Assembly (NCBI GenBank): GCA_900553855.1
Contig: USFG01000008.1
Location: 1 to 64,000 of the forward strand
Direction of reading: 5' to 3'
Length of the DNA stretch: 64,000 nt
DNA from: an uncultured Mycoplasmatota bacterium
GTDB taxonomy: Bacteria > Bacillota_I > Bacilli_A > RF39 > UBA660
In this document: in pieces, positions 39,999 through 49,565 of the stretch
Numbering within the stretch: the first letter of the stretch is position 1
Layout of the letters: each line of letters begins with the position of its first letter
Notes under the pieces: model-generated
Seen by the model: the letters and a program-made list of their open reading frames with translations, nothing else
Databases searched by the model: none
What the model was told of the DNA's origin: nothing
Program-made: the position numbers and the translations under genes

Positions 39999-41138
39999 TG
40001 GTACATTTATTTCGATTAATTTACTCTTTAATTCCTTTTCAATATTTTCAAGTTCGGCTTCTGCTTCCATTCTCTTAGCATGACCTTCTTCATGAATTTT
40101 AATAACATTATCAATGGTTTCAATTAAATCTTGATTTGTTTTCTTAAGAGTTTCAATATCAATAATTGCTTTTTCAGCTTCCTCAGCTATTTCAATTGAG
40201 CCTTGTTTTAATGTTTCACTATTTTTCTTTAACATATCATTAGTTAAATTTGAAACAGCTTGTTGCGATTCTAGGGCCTTCTTTGAATTATTTATACCTA
40301 ACGCAAGTACCATTTGATTTTTCCATAATGGGATTGTATTAGTTATTGAACTTTGAATTTTTTCTACTAATTCGGCATCATTATTTTGAAGTAATCTAAT
40401 TTGTGGTGCCATTTGAATAGATATAATTCTTGTAGTTTTTAAATCATAAATTTTCTTTTCGAATCTATTAATTTGATTTTCTAAATCTTGAATTTTTTGA
40501 GCATCTAATTGTTCATGAGTTTCTTCAAATTTAGCTTTTGCTGCTGGCAATGTTTTATTTTTTAGTTCTTCTAATTTTCTTTCACCAGCAATTATGTATA
40601 ATGATATTTCTTTAAAATATTCTAAATTTTTATCATACATTGTATCAAATAAAGCAATATCTTTTAATAAAGTAACTTTATTTTTTTCTAAACTATTTTC
40701 TATTGTATCAACATTTTTTTCAATTTTATTATATTTTGCAATAATCGTACTAATTTCTTTCTTAGCACTGTTAAATAATTTAAAGATTCCCTTTTTTGAT
40801 GTTCCGATAGAAGAATTGAATGATTTGATTTCTCCTACTAAGTTAGCAAGTAACTCACCTGTATCTCCAATATCTTTTGTTTTAACATCTTCTAATATGT
40901 TATCAGAAAAGGCACTTATTTTATTTTGAGCTTTTGCTCCGTATTGAAGTACTAAATTTTGATCCATTACATCAATTTTAGTAATAAATTCATCAACTGC
41001 TTTTTTCTCACTTTCTGATAATTCATCATAATTTAATGATTTTTCAATCTTTTCATCAGTAACTTCTTTACTATTTTGAGTTAAATTACTAATATTTTCT
41101 TCCTTTAATTTGTCTTCTACTTTTAATTCTAAATTCAT
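39990..41138 (-). CDS. TelA/KlaA-like toxic-anion-resistance family protein
   Basis: 382 residues, mostly long coiled-coil helices. The family core is recognisable: AKAQNKISAFSDNILEDVKTKDIGDTGELL, LFNSAKKEI, and TRIISIQMAPQIRLLQNNDAELVEKIQSSITNTIPLWKNQM, the most conserved TelA segment. Cytoplasmic. TelA proteins occur with XpaC in Firmicutes and with tellurite/stress gene sets elsewhere. Last of four genes read from 44530, so it probably works with the vWA and binding proteins at the membrane. Confidence 0.9.
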   Translation of the reverse strand: MNLELKVEDKLKEENISNLTQNSKEVTDEKIEKSLNYDELSESEKKAVDEFITKIDVMDQNLVLQYGAKAQNKISAFSDNILEDVKTKDIGDTGELLANLVGEIKSFNSSIGTSKKGIFKLFNSAKKEISTIIAKYNKIEKNVDTIENSLEKNKVTLLKDIALFDTMYDKNLEYFKEISLYIIAGERKLEELKNKTLPAAKAKFEETHEQLDAQKIQDLENQINRFEKKIYDLKTTRIISIQMAPQIRLLQNNDAELVEKIQSSITNTIPLWKNQMVLALGINNSKKALESQQAVSNLTNDMLKKNSETLKQGSIEIAEEAEKAIIDIETLKKTNQDLIETIDNVIKIHEEGHAKRMEAEAELENIEKELKSKLIEINVPKA

Positions 41139-41147
41139 TTTTCCTCC

Positions 41148-42335
41148 TTATTTACTTAAATAATCTATTAATTTGTTATAATAAGACATTTTTAAACTTG
41201 TTACAGTACTTGTTATTTTACTTGGAATACCTATTCCTAAATCAGTTGTACTTATATTTGTACCGGCAACACCTGTTCTAAATCCATATTTTTCCCAGGC
41301 TATACGACTTATTTCTTCATCTTCAAAAGCTGATAATAATTTTTTACCGTTTTCACTGAAAATTGTCAAACAATGAGAATTCCAAATTGTTGGTTTAGGG
41401 TATAAAACTACGATATCATCTTTAACTTGGCTAAAACCAGATGGATTAGAATTAGCAAAATCGATAATACTTTTTTCATAATCAACAATCATTGGTTCTC
41501 CACCAATACCTGTTTTTAAATATCTTTCAAAAAGGTCAGCAGGGGTATTATTCATATATCCACTCTTTTGATAGAATACTTTTAATTTTTTTAGATTTGT
41601 TTCAAGAGTTTGATCATTTATTTCTCCACCACTTAATATAGATAATAACAATCCATAATAAGTTGCTCCTGGAGATGATGATACTGGATCAGTTGAAGCT
41701 ATATTAATATTTCCGTATAGATCTGTTAAGCCAATATCTTTCCATTTTTTACCAGCTAGAATATATTCAATTAATTTGTTCATATCAGTAATATAGTAAA
41801 CGCCATTTTCATTAGTAACAATTTCTTCTTTAATTAAAGCATTTACTACTTCTTTCCAACTATATATTACAATTGGTGTGTTAAGAGTTAAGCCACCATC
41901 TAATACGTAATAACGATCTGATTCATTTTTAGTTTTATCTGGTGATAATTTATAATAATCATAGAATCTTTGATCAGATGTAAATAAAGCATCATATTTA
42001 CTAACATTATCACTATTGATAGTAATATTTTCACCATTTTTTATTTTTGTTATTACATCGTTATTTCCTAAATTAACACTTTCTCTAATTAATGGTTTTG
42101 TAATAGTTTTACCATTACTCCAATTATCATATACAACTTGAATTTTATATTTTTTGGCTAATAGTTTAGATACTTCTTTATCTGAAATGAAGTCCTCTTT
42201 ACCTCCACCAGTTGCAACATATATGGTTGTTAGATTGGAATTTAAAACATCTTTATTACCACTAAAATATTTTATTCCAACAATAACTCCTATTAGAAGA
42301 ATAAAAATACTTACTCCAATTATTTTTTTATTCAT
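41148..42335 (-). CDS. Membrane-anchored solute-binding protein-like protein
   Basis: 395 residues. N-terminal membrane helix (IIGVSIFILLIGVIVGIKYF) without a lipobox. The extracellular part has the two-lobed type II binding-protein pattern (YVATGGGKEDFISDKEV, KYDALFTSDQRFYDYY, ASTDPVSSSPGATYYGLLLSIL, FENGKKLLSAFEDEEISRIAWEKYGFRTG). The sequence is closest in style to the binding half of the vWA protein two genes upstream. No permease genes are adjacent, so it is probably a sensor or scaffold rather than a transporter part. Confidence 0.8.
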   Translation of the reverse strand: MNKKIIGVSIFILLIGVIVGIKYFSGNKDVLNSNLTTIYVATGGGKEDFISDKEVSKLLAKKYKIQVVYDNWSNGKTITKPLIRESVNLGNNDVITKIKNGENITINSDNVSKYDALFTSDQRFYDYYKLSPDKTKNESDRYYVLDGGLTLNTPIVIYSWKEVVNALIKEEIVTNENGVYYITDMNKLIEYILAGKKWKDIGLTDLYGNINIASTDPVSSSPGATYYGLLLSILSGGEINDQTLETNLKKLKVFYQKSGYMNNTPADLFERYLKTGIGGEPMIVDYEKSIIDFANSNPSGFSQVKDDIVVLYPKPTIWNSHCLTIFSENGKKLLSAFEDEEISRIAWEKYGFRTGVAGTNISTTDLGIGIPSKITSTVTSLKMSYYNKLIDYLSK

Positions 42336-42948
42336 TGTTATCCTCCTTTATAATTTCTTCATCATCATAACCATCGGCTTTAAGCATTGAATTAAATACT
42401 TTCATATCAGCATCTATATTTATCATATCATTTTGATACAATCTTTCAAGTATTTTATTAAATGCTTCATCAGCTGATTTTAACATTAACTTGGTGGATG
42501 ATATAAATTCTTTCATCTCTTGTGATGATAAATTTTGATTTTCTATTTCATCATATCTTTTAATTATGCTTAATGTTACAGGCAAATAATAGTCGAAAAA
42601 GTTAGCTATTTTTCTAATTTTTTTAGGTTCTTTTTCAATGGTACTTATTATTTTATTAGCACTAGTGCTTATATTAATTATGTGCTTTTTTAAATCTTCA
42701 TCTTCAATCTTGTTACGCATATTGTATATATCTTTTGATTCATCTTTAGCGCTTTCAAGAGTTTTTTTAACTGATTCCGTTGGTATTTGATTTTTTTCAT
42801 CACTGCTTAGCAATAATTCTCCAGCAATAAATGCGCCGGTTCCTATTAACGCTGAAGGTAATAACGGAAGTGAAAGTGCCAAATAAGGTATAGCAAAGAA
42901 GGCACTTCCTACAACGGCTGATACAGCTTCTTTATACTTTATTTTCAT
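42328..42948 (-). CDS. XpaC-family membrane protein
   Basis: 206 residues. Two N-terminal hydrophobic segments (VSAVVGSAFFAIPYLALSLPLLPSALIGTGAF) precede a helical domain rich in Lys/Glu (KKTLESAKDESKDIYNMRNKI, KKIRKIANFFDYYLPVTLSIIKRYDEIENQ). The FFDYYLPVTLxIIxRYDEI segment is the XpaC hallmark. XpaC is usually encoded with TelA, as here. Overlaps the next gene by 8 bases. Exact role unknown. Confidence 0.88.
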   Translation of the reverse strand: MKIKYKEAVSAVVGSAFFAIPYLALSLPLLPSALIGTGAFIAGELLLSSDEKNQIPTESVKKTLESAKDESKDIYNMRNKIEDEDLKKHIINISTSANKIISTIEKEPKKIRKIANFFDYYLPVTLSIIKRYDEIENQNLSSQEMKEFISSTKLMLKSADEAFNKILERLYQNDMINIDADMKVFNSMLKADGYDDEEIIKEDNNE

Positions 42949-42949
42949 T

Positions 42950-44530
42950 TTAATTATAGCTCCTTACTTCTTTAAAGGCTTTAAGTAAATCTTCTTTACC
43001 ATCAAATATTTTGGCGTTGGTAAGTTTAGCTATTTTATCTAATTGTTTTTCACTTGCATCACCGAACGTAATACTGTAAACAGGAATTTCTTTATTAAGT
43101 GTTTTGTAATATTTTGCTAATGTATTGAAGTTTCCTTCATTTATGTAACCATCAGTCATAGCGATAATTGTAGTTGTATAATCATCAGTTTCTTTATTTA
43201 AGATTTCTAAACCTTTTTGAACAGCATCATAAAGGGCAGTTGAACCACCGACGCGGTATTTATTAATGTTATCTATTAATTCAGTAGTATTTGTTCCTTC
43301 TAATGCTTTCCAAATGTTTGTGACTTTTGTACTAAATGTTATAACAGTTATTTTATCGCCTTTAGAAAATTGTAATCTGTCTTTAGATGCTTCTTCACTA
43401 TTTAAAATATAATTCATAGAATCTCTTAATTCTTGGATTCCTTCTCCTGACATACTTCCTGAATAATCTAAGCAGAAAACTGCATGAGTTGGTTTTCTTA
43501 AGCTTTCAATATAAACATTTATTGCTTTTGTAATAACTTTTTTAGATGGAAAATTAGTTACATTTAAATATTTTTCAGTATCTATTCCCCACTCTGGATT
43601 AAATACTTTGGGATTGGTTTTACTACTTACTCCACCGTACCAAGTACGATAGCCATTTTCTTCTAATAATTCCTGACCGCTTTCACTTAATAAGAAATTT
43701 TGAAAATTTATAAAATCATTTTCTTTAGATTTATCATTACTAATAAACGCAAGAGTCATATCATTTATTGATAGTCCATCTTTAGGATAAAATAAATATA
43801 ATTCTTCTTTATCTTTATCTAGTAATTTTTTATTTATATCTATTAATGATGCTTCATCGGCTATAATTGCTTCATATTCATCATTATTTATAAACATTTC
43901 TTTAAGATATTCTTCATCACCACTTACTCTTAAAGTTCCAGAAAATAAATTTTTAAGTTCCGTAACTAATTTAGTGTTATCAAGCATTGTTTCGGTTAGT
44001 ACTTCAGGATTTCCAGCAAGTGAATTTAAGAATCCAATGTAGGCTGTTGCTCCGGTATTTGTGCTTGTAACAGATGGCATAACATATTTTATTTTTTTGT
44101 TTTTAACTAAAGTAACTATATCATCATTAGTTAATTCTTTTCCAATTAAATTTAGTGATTTAGCTTTACTTTTACGAATTCCTAACACGATTGGACTAAT
44201 CGCAATAGATTTAGAATTACTTGTTAAATATTGATTTTCTAACATATATAGCCACATTGAATTTGATATCCATACTCCATCGTAACTTTTGGCATTGGTA
44301 TTTAACTCATCAACTATATCGATGTCTCCCATGTATGTAAAATTTATTTCATATCCTTTTTTATATATTTTATTTTCTAAAGGTTTCATACTTGAAGAAG
44401 CTAAGATATTTAATCTTTTACTTTCAACAACCTCAATCATTTTGTTACTTAACATATCTCCTACAATACAGACAAACAAGAAGGTTACAACTAGCGCTAT
44501 AAAAAGAATTTTATTTTTATTATTCATCAC
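42950..44530 (-). CDS. Fusion of a solute-binding domain and a von Willebrand A domain
   Basis: 526 residues. N-terminal membrane helix (ILFIALVVTFLFVCIVGDML). Residues 35-320 are an extracellular type II binding-protein domain (LNILASSSMKPLENKIYKK, PSVTSTNTGATAYIGFLNSL, LLSESGQELLEENGYRTWYGG). Residues 345-526 are a vWA domain with an intact MIDAS (FCLDYSGSMSGEG, ITFSTKV, GGSTALYDA, AMTDG). The anchored vWA probably docks partners in a divalent-metal-dependent way. First gene of the operon, ribosome site AGAGGATGGATATG. Confidence 0.88.
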   Translation of the reverse strand: MMNNKNKILFIALVVTFLFVCIVGDMLSNKMIEVVESKRLNILASSSMKPLENKIYKKGYEINFTYMGDIDIVDELNTNAKSYDGVWISNSMWLYMLENQYLTSNSKSIAISPIVLGIRKSKAKSLNLIGKELTNDDIVTLVKNKKIKYVMPSVTSTNTGATAYIGFLNSLAGNPEVLTETMLDNTKLVTELKNLFSGTLRVSGDEEYLKEMFINNDEYEAIIADEASLIDINKKLLDKDKEELYLFYPKDGLSINDMTLAFISNDKSKENDFINFQNFLLSESGQELLEENGYRTWYGGVSSKTNPKVFNPEWGIDTEKYLNVTNFPSKKVITKAINVYIESLRKPTHAVFCLDYSGSMSGEGIQELRDSMNYILNSEEASKDRLQFSKGDKITVITFSTKVTNIWKALEGTNTTELIDNINKYRVGGSTALYDAVQKGLEILNKETDDYTTTIIAMTDGYINEGNFNTLAKYYKTLNKEIPVYSITFGDASEKQLDKIAKLTNAKIFDGKEDLLKAFKEVRSYN

Positions 44531-44580
44531 ATATCCATCCTCTAACTAAAAGTATATCATTAGTAAAAAATAAACTCAAT

Positions 44581-44603
44581 TAAAAAAGTACATTTTATGT
44601 ACT
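44581..44603 (-). terminator. Terminator of the LiaF-like/DUF4097 unit
   Basis: AGTACAT (44597-44603, minus strand) and ATGTACT (44587-44593) with an AAA loop, followed by TTTTTTA. Confidence 0.8.
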
Positions 44604-44710
44604 CTTGTTTAATATATAATAACAATCCAAAATATTTGTTATATTCTATGCTTATTATCTTATTCTTTTTTATTGTTATAATCTTTGCATTTACTTTATT
44701 ATATGATTAA

Positions 44711-45538
44711 TTATTCAGAAGTGTTTATAATAATATTTCCAACGGCACCATTTATTTTTATTTTAGTTTCTCCGTCACCTATTAATGTATCTTCCGAAAC
44801 ATCAAAATCATTTAATATTATATTACCTAAACCTTTATTTATATCAAATTTATAATTATCTTTACTTCGACTTAAACCTAAATTTAATCTGCCTACTCCA
44901 GTTGTTAAAGTATTTGATCCAGTTAAATCACTTTGGATAGAAGCATTGCCTGCACCCAATTTCAAATTAAGATTATTTATTGTTCCTGAATTAATATTAA
45001 TGTTACCTGCACCGCCATTTATCATTGCTTTTTCATAAACATTTATTTCTTTTGCTGTCATTGTTCCAGCACCTAAATCCATTAATAATGTTTCTACAAA
45101 TATTTTATCTATATCTATTTTACCAGCACCTAAATTAAGATCTAATACGCTAATATTAAATTCATTTGGAAGATATATTATAATAGTTCCTCTAGATGAG
45201 TTGCTAAGATGCCAACTAAATGTTTTATCAGATTTAATTTTTACTTTACTATTTTCGTGATAAAATTTAACATCAGGATTATTAGTTTTAACTTCAAATT
45301 TTTCTCCTTCTTTAATTTCGATATCATCATTGGAAATATCTATTTTAAAGGATTCAATATTATTAACATTATTGGATATTGTAGTATATTCTTCTAATAA
45401 TTCGCTTTCTTTTTTATCATTATTTATTGAACTTATTATTTCGCGACTTAAACCAAATATAATTGAAAAAATACTGATTACTAAAAATAGTGCAAAAGCG
45501 ATTGCTAAATATTTAATTATTTTTTGAGTAGTTGTCAT
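44711..45538 (-). CDS. DUF4097 beta-repeat membrane-anchored protein
   Basis: 275 residues. N-terminal helix (KYLAIAFALFLVISIFSIIFGL). The rest is a right-handed beta-helix-like series of G-A-G-N/K repeats (LNLGAGKIDIDKI, MDLGAGTMTAKEI, INGGAGNININSG, LKLGAGNASIQSD), which define DUF4097. In Firmicutes such genes lie with LiaF- or PspC-type envelope stress proteins, as here: it overlaps the LiaF-like gene by 4 bases. Probably an extracellular-facing member of the same envelope-stress unit. Confidence 0.88.
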   Translation of the reverse strand: MTTTQKIIKYLAIAFALFLVISIFSIIFGLSREIISSINNDKKESELLEEYTTISNNVNNIESFKIDISNDDIEIKEGEKFEVKTNNPDVKFYHENSKVKIKSDKTFSWHLSNSSRGTIIIYLPNEFNISVLDLNLGAGKIDIDKIFVETLLMDLGAGTMTAKEINVYEKAMINGGAGNININSGTINNLNLKLGAGNASIQSDLTGSNTLTTGVGRLNLGLSRSKDNYKFDINKGLGNIILNDFDVSEDTLIGDGETKIKINGAVGNIIINTSE

Positions 45539-46218
45539 TTAATAGTTACTCCTCCAAATAAACAATTAGCATCAATAAATATTGTTTTAGATTTTTCAGT
45601 AGTTTTGCTTCTTTTATTATTAGAAACTCCACCAAACAAGGAACTTGATTTTACCTTTACTTTATAACCATCTGGCACTAAAATATCAATTCCACCAAAA
45701 ACACTACAAGCATTAATAACAACATCATCTTTTATAGTGGCATTTCTTAAATCTAATTTTATACCACCGAATATGGCATTTAAGTTTGTCCCTTTAAATT
45801 CCTCATCATCTAATTTAATATTTTGATTAGAAAATGTAGCATTAATTCCTTCGTCTTTGTTTATTTTTGAATTAAGTTTTTTAATTGATTTACTTACACT
45901 AGAATTAAATGTATCTTTAAAAATTAAACTTAAACCGACTATAACAATGATTATAGGTACTATCATTTTCCATATTAAATCAAAATTGATAATATCGTTT
46001 GCTCCAGCTAATAATAATAGTCCAATTACCATCCATACTGCATTCCCAGTTTTATCATCATCTGTTATTAAACCTATGAATGATGGAATGATTATGAATA
46101 AAGCCCACCAACCATCAAAAAAGATATCAATATCAAATAAGCCGAGTGAATTGCCTCCTAAAATTATACCAATAATTATTAGGATTACTCCCCATAAAAT
46201 ATTTTTAAAATTCTTCAT
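45535..46218 (-). CDS. LiaF-like envelope stress membrane protein
   Basis: 227 residues. Four N-terminal helices (residues 8-110; DUF5668-type, WGVILIIIGIILGGNSLGLF) are followed by the C-terminal LiaF beta domain with its tandem motif (LNAIFGGIKLDLRNATI, INACSVFGGIDILVPDGYKV, SSLFGGVSNN, ANCLFGGVTIK). LiaF restrains the LiaRS two-component system that responds to lipid II-targeting antibiotics. No liaR/liaS genes are in the window. Coupled to the DUF4097 gene. Ribosome site AGGAAATAGGTAGA. Confidence 0.85.
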   Translation of the reverse strand: MKNFKNILWGVILIIIGIILGGNSLGLFDIDIFFDGWWALFIIIPSFIGLITDDDKTGNAVWMVIGLLLLAGANDIINFDLIWKMIVPIIIVIVGLSLIFKDTFNSSVSKSIKKLNSKINKDEGINATFSNQNIKLDDEEFKGTNLNAIFGGIKLDLRNATIKDDVVINACSVFGGIDILVPDGYKVKVKSSSLFGGVSNNKRSKTTEKSKTIFIDANCLFGGVTIK

Positions 46219-46280
46219 TCTACCTATTTCCTTTCCTATTATTAATATATAACATATGTAATTTAAAGTAAACTAAAAAA

Positions 46281-46311
46281 GATTAATAACATAACCTTTT
46301 AATTATTAACC
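46281..46311 (-). terminator. Terminator of the ClpA/B-like gene
   Basis: GGTTAATAA (46303-46311, minus strand) and TTATTAATC (46281-46289), followed by six Ts. Confidence 0.7.
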
Positions 46312-46315
46312 TTTA

Positions 46316-47713
46316 TTATTTAGAGGATAAAACATATAATTTATTATTTTGTGAGTGATTATTTTGTGGTTCAACACTATTTAATTTATTTTTTATACTT
46401 AATGCATATTCTTTTTTATCTTTTAATTTCAATTCGTTACTGTCTAGAATAGCACTAATAAAATCTTCTAATTCAACTCTTGAATGTTCTTCATAGATTG
46501 CTTCAGCGAAAGCAGACTCTACTATTCTTTTAATAATTCTTATTGGAAGAATTTTATATCTAGCATCTTGATGTTTAGTAACATTTATTAGTTCTTCAGT
46601 AAGATTAATTAACTCAGTTTCAGTTAAGTTAACTTTTATATTGTATTTTCTTTCTAAATGCAGAACATAATTCATAATTATTAATTGAACGTTACGATTA
46701 TCTAATGGTTTTACATTATTAATAGTTAATCTACTAGTAAAAGCTTTATCTCTAGCAATACTTTCATCGTATTCTTCATAAGTAGTTGCACCAATAATAG
46801 TTATTTCACCTTTTTCAATATAAGGTTTTAAAATGTTAATAGCATCTATTGGGCTATCTTCAGTTCTTCCTAAATTATATAGAGTATGTATTTCATCTAT
46901 AAATAAAATAACGCTTTGATTATAATTTTTGGCAAATTTTATGACATCTTCTAACTTGTCTTCAAATTCTCCTCTATATTTTGTACCAGCTAATAAACTA
47001 CCAGTATTTAATTCATAAACTACTTTATCTTTAAGAAATTGCTTGTTAGTATGATTAATTTCGTTTACTAAACCATCAACAATAGCAGTTTTACCAACAC
47101 CTGCTTCACCTAAAAGGATAACTGATTTACCAAGTATACATGAAACCTTTATTAGGTCTCTTATTTCTTTTTCTCTACCAACTACATTAGTAAGATTTGT
47201 TCTACTATTCATATTCTGACATGCTTTTGGAACTTTTTTATTTGTTATTTTTTCAGCACTAGGTTCATAGATTTCATCAAAATCTTTATTTTCCATATTT
47301 ATATCTCCTTTTATTGTTCTATTTAATTTCATTATTTCATCGCTATGAATTACATAGTCTAAATTACTAATATAAGCATCAAAATATTCAGATAAATTTT
47401 TAAAATCAATTTCTTTTGCTGCTAAATTATTTTTCCATTTAGAAATATTACTACCATATATATTTCCATCGCTACCTATACGTAATTCGCTAAATGTATT
47501 AACATAAAATTGATATTTAGTACCATTAACTAATTCATATAAACTTGCTCTATATATTTCACTACTTATAGGAAATATTATTTTACTCAATACCTCTTCA
47601 GCATATATGTTATTATCATATGTAATTAACTTAAAATATATATATCCTATATTAGTATCTCTATCATAAACATCCGCAACAAATATTTTATCATTTAATT
47701 TGTATTCAAACAT
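46316..47713 (-). CDS. ClpA/B-like protein with a single AAA+ domain
   Basis: 465 residues from ATG 47713, chosen because AAGGGGG precedes it; longer starts overlap the promoter. Residues 1-160 are a unique mixed domain, not a Clp N-domain. Residues 185-420 match the first AAA module of ClpA/B/C: NLTNVVGREKEI, Walker A LLGEAGVGKTAI, the pore-loop region SLLAGTKYRGEFEDKL, Walker B ILFIDEIHTL and TIIGATTYEEYDESIARDKAF. The M-domain and second AAA are absent. Probably an unfoldase/remodeller for a partner set by the novel N-domain. It carries the shared promoter element. Confidence 0.85.
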   Translation of the reverse strand: MFEYKLNDKIFVADVYDRDTNIGYIYFKLITYDNNIYAEEVLSKIIFPISSEIYRASLYELVNGTKYQFYVNTFSELRIGSDGNIYGSNISKWKNNLAAKEIDFKNLSEYFDAYISNLDYVIHSDEIMKLNRTIKGDINMENKDFDEIYEPSAEKITNKKVPKACQNMNSRTNLTNVVGREKEIRDLIKVSCILGKSVILLGEAGVGKTAIVDGLVNEINHTNKQFLKDKVVYELNTGSLLAGTKYRGEFEDKLEDVIKFAKNYNQSVILFIDEIHTLYNLGRTEDSPIDAINILKPYIEKGEITIIGATTYEEYDESIARDKAFTSRLTINNVKPLDNRNVQLIIMNYVLHLERKYNIKVNLTETELINLTEELINVTKHQDARYKILPIRIIKRIVESAFAEAIYEEHSRVELEDFISAILDSNELKLKDKKEYALSIKNKLNSVEPQNNHSQNNKLYVLSSK

Positions 47714-47769
47714 TTTATTTTCCCCCTTTTTTAAACTAATATTAATGTATCTCCCTGAAATTAGAATAT

Positions 47770-47809
47770 ATTTTAGCATATATTTAATAAAAACACAAAC
47801 ATTTTTTTG
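47770..47809 (-). promoter_or_regulatory. Promoter with shared upstream element (copy 2)
   Basis: TTGTGT (47793-47798), 17 bases, TAAAAT (47770-47775). CAAAAAAATGTTTG at 47796-47809 overlaps the -35, identical to the 16.2 and 51.3 kb promoters. Confidence 0.75.
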
Positions 47810-47866
47810 CATTTTTATTTATTTTTATTATTAATTATTAATTTTCATTCATTTTTTATACAAAAA

Positions 47867-47921
47867 AAGACATTAATATAAATATCTTCTATTTTAAAAA
47901 TATCATATTATATGTCATTCA
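47867..47921 (-). terminator. Terminator of the two-TM paralog pair
   Basis: GACAT/ATGTC arms, extended by interrupted AT pairs, and a run of seven Ts on the minus strand, 13 or more bases after the stop. Confidence 0.55.
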
Positions 47922-47933
47922 ATACTTTATTTA

Positions 47934-49562
47934 CTACATTAATTTCTTCTTAATATTACTATCTACCACTTCTTTTGGTAACTCTAGACCATATTTAATA
48001 AATAAATCTTTATGTTTAGACATTTCTATATTAAATTGTTGTCTTAATTCTTCATTTTTACCTATTTCATTAAGTAATATTTTTGTATACTCCAAAAGTT
48101 CTTTTTTATCCCTTTTTAGAAATTTTTTGTCTTTAAAATAACTTAAATCAATTTTAGCAAGACGATGAAATATTAAAATAAATAAACCTGATACTAGTAA
48201 GCCCATTGCTACATTAAGAGTAGTATCTGTGCTTTCAAATTCTTTAGATTCTAAATCTATCGTTTTATATATTATCTCATAATAATCAACTAATTCTGTA
48301 TACTTAATTGGCGACTTTGATATATCTATAATATTCTTTTTAGATTCAGGTAATAAATTATTTGATTGGATATATTCAATATATTTTTCAATATCATCGT
48401 ATCCTAAAAAACTTAAATCGTAAGTTTTTGTTTCTCTTAATTTTAATTTTGCTTCGGCTGCGCCATAATTATATTCTCTACTTGCTCTTCCTTCTTTTTT
48501 AGCAGTTTTATCATCTAAAACATGATATTCAATAAGATATGTTTGTTCTGGCTTTGTTTCATCTACAAATCCAATTATTTCTTTTGCATTAGAAGATGTA
48601 ACTTGATTTGTAATTGAATTGTATATTTCAGTATTAGTTTCATAATAATATGCTGATGTTAATTTCTTAAACCAAGAAAACACTCCAGAAAATATACCTA
48701 TTGATATTGATAAAGTTATAGCAGTTGAAATTAGTGATGTAAATAATTTTAATAATGCTTTTTTGCATAATTTTTTATAATTCTGTACTTCCTTATCAGC
48801 CTTTGTATAGGAACTATATGTGTGGTAGATTTGACTGTCACTTTTATCAATTATAGATAATAAATTTGTCATATCATCTTTGATAGACTCTTCTAATTTT
48901 TCTTTTTCATCTCTAAAGACAATTGTTTTTATAAAACTATTATCTAAAAGTTCAGCTGGATTCAAATTCTTCTTAGCATTGTAATAACATACTTCAATTT
49001 CCGGATATTCAGTTAAATCTATGGTATTAATATATTCTTCAATCATTAAACTTATAAACATAGTATCATTAATATCATACTTACAAAATTCTAATAGTTC
49101 GCTTTTTTGATTCAATTTTATCTCTATAAAAATAACTTTTAAAATAGCATTATAGAATGGTTCAACTACTTGTTTTTCATCCTCATAATCAACTACTGAA
49201 GAATTTCTAATTTTTCTTAAAAGAAGTTTTATTTCATCTATTATTTCGTTTAAGTTTTCACTAGTAATATTAACTTTATTTAAATATTTGACATAATAAT
49301 ATGTTTTAACGTAAATAGTATAACTATCTAACTTGGCATCTAACTTTTCTAATTTTCCCGTAGCGTTTATATAGTCATTTATTATAAATCCTTCAAAACT
49401 ATTTTTCTTAGAACTTTTAATATCATTATTATTTTCTATTTTGATGCTATCTAATTCTTCTCTTATTTTAGTTACATCAAAACCAATTTTTTCAATTTCT
49501 CTTATTTTATTATCTATTTCAATTAATTTAGCTTTATAACTAATTGCGACGTCTGTGTTCAT
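47934..49562 (-). CDS. Two-TM coiled-coil protein, paralog 2 of a tandem pair
   Basis: 542 residues. It starts MNTDVAISYKAKLIEIDNKI, matching the neighbour's MNTDVALNYKAKLIQVEDKI, and the two stay alignable throughout (FEGFIINDYINA, NSSVVDYEDEKQVVEPFYNA, FRDEKEKLEES, VDYYEIIYKTIDLESKEFE, FNIEMSKHKDLFIKYGLELPKE). A membrane helix at about residue 275 and another at about 450 flank an external region of about 160 residues. No recognised family. Three bases after the upstream paralog. Confidence 0.7.
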   Translation of the reverse strand: MNTDVAISYKAKLIEIDNKIREIEKIGFDVTKIREELDSIKIENNNDIKSSKKNSFEGFIINDYINATGKLEKLDAKLDSYTIYVKTYYYVKYLNKVNITSENLNEIIDEIKLLLRKIRNSSVVDYEDEKQVVEPFYNAILKVIFIEIKLNQKSELLEFCKYDINDTMFISLMIEEYINTIDLTEYPEIEVCYYNAKKNLNPAELLDNSFIKTIVFRDEKEKLEESIKDDMTNLLSIIDKSDSQIYHTYSSYTKADKEVQNYKKLCKKALLKLFTSLISTAITLSISIGIFSGVFSWFKKLTSAYYYETNTEIYNSITNQVTSSNAKEIIGFVDETKPEQTYLIEYHVLDDKTAKKEGRASREYNYGAAEAKLKLRETKTYDLSFLGYDDIEKYIEYIQSNNLLPESKKNIIDISKSPIKYTELVDYYEIIYKTIDLESKEFESTDTTLNVAMGLLVSGLFILIFHRLAKIDLSYFKDKKFLKRDKKELLEYTKILLNEIGKNEELRQQFNIEMSKHKDLFIKYGLELPKEVVDSNIKKKLM

Positions 49563-49565
49563 ATT

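Noticed and set aside
44281..44530. Longer upstream start for the vWA fusion
   Set aside because: The chosen start has a membrane helix directly after it and a good ribosome site; no signal for a longer start was seen.
44648..44710. 20-codon hydrophobic frame on the plus strand (MLIILFFIVIIFAF...), another possible small toxin
   Set aside because: No ribosome site, no paired blocks and no antisense promoter or terminator around it. A/T-rich DNA gives such frames by chance.
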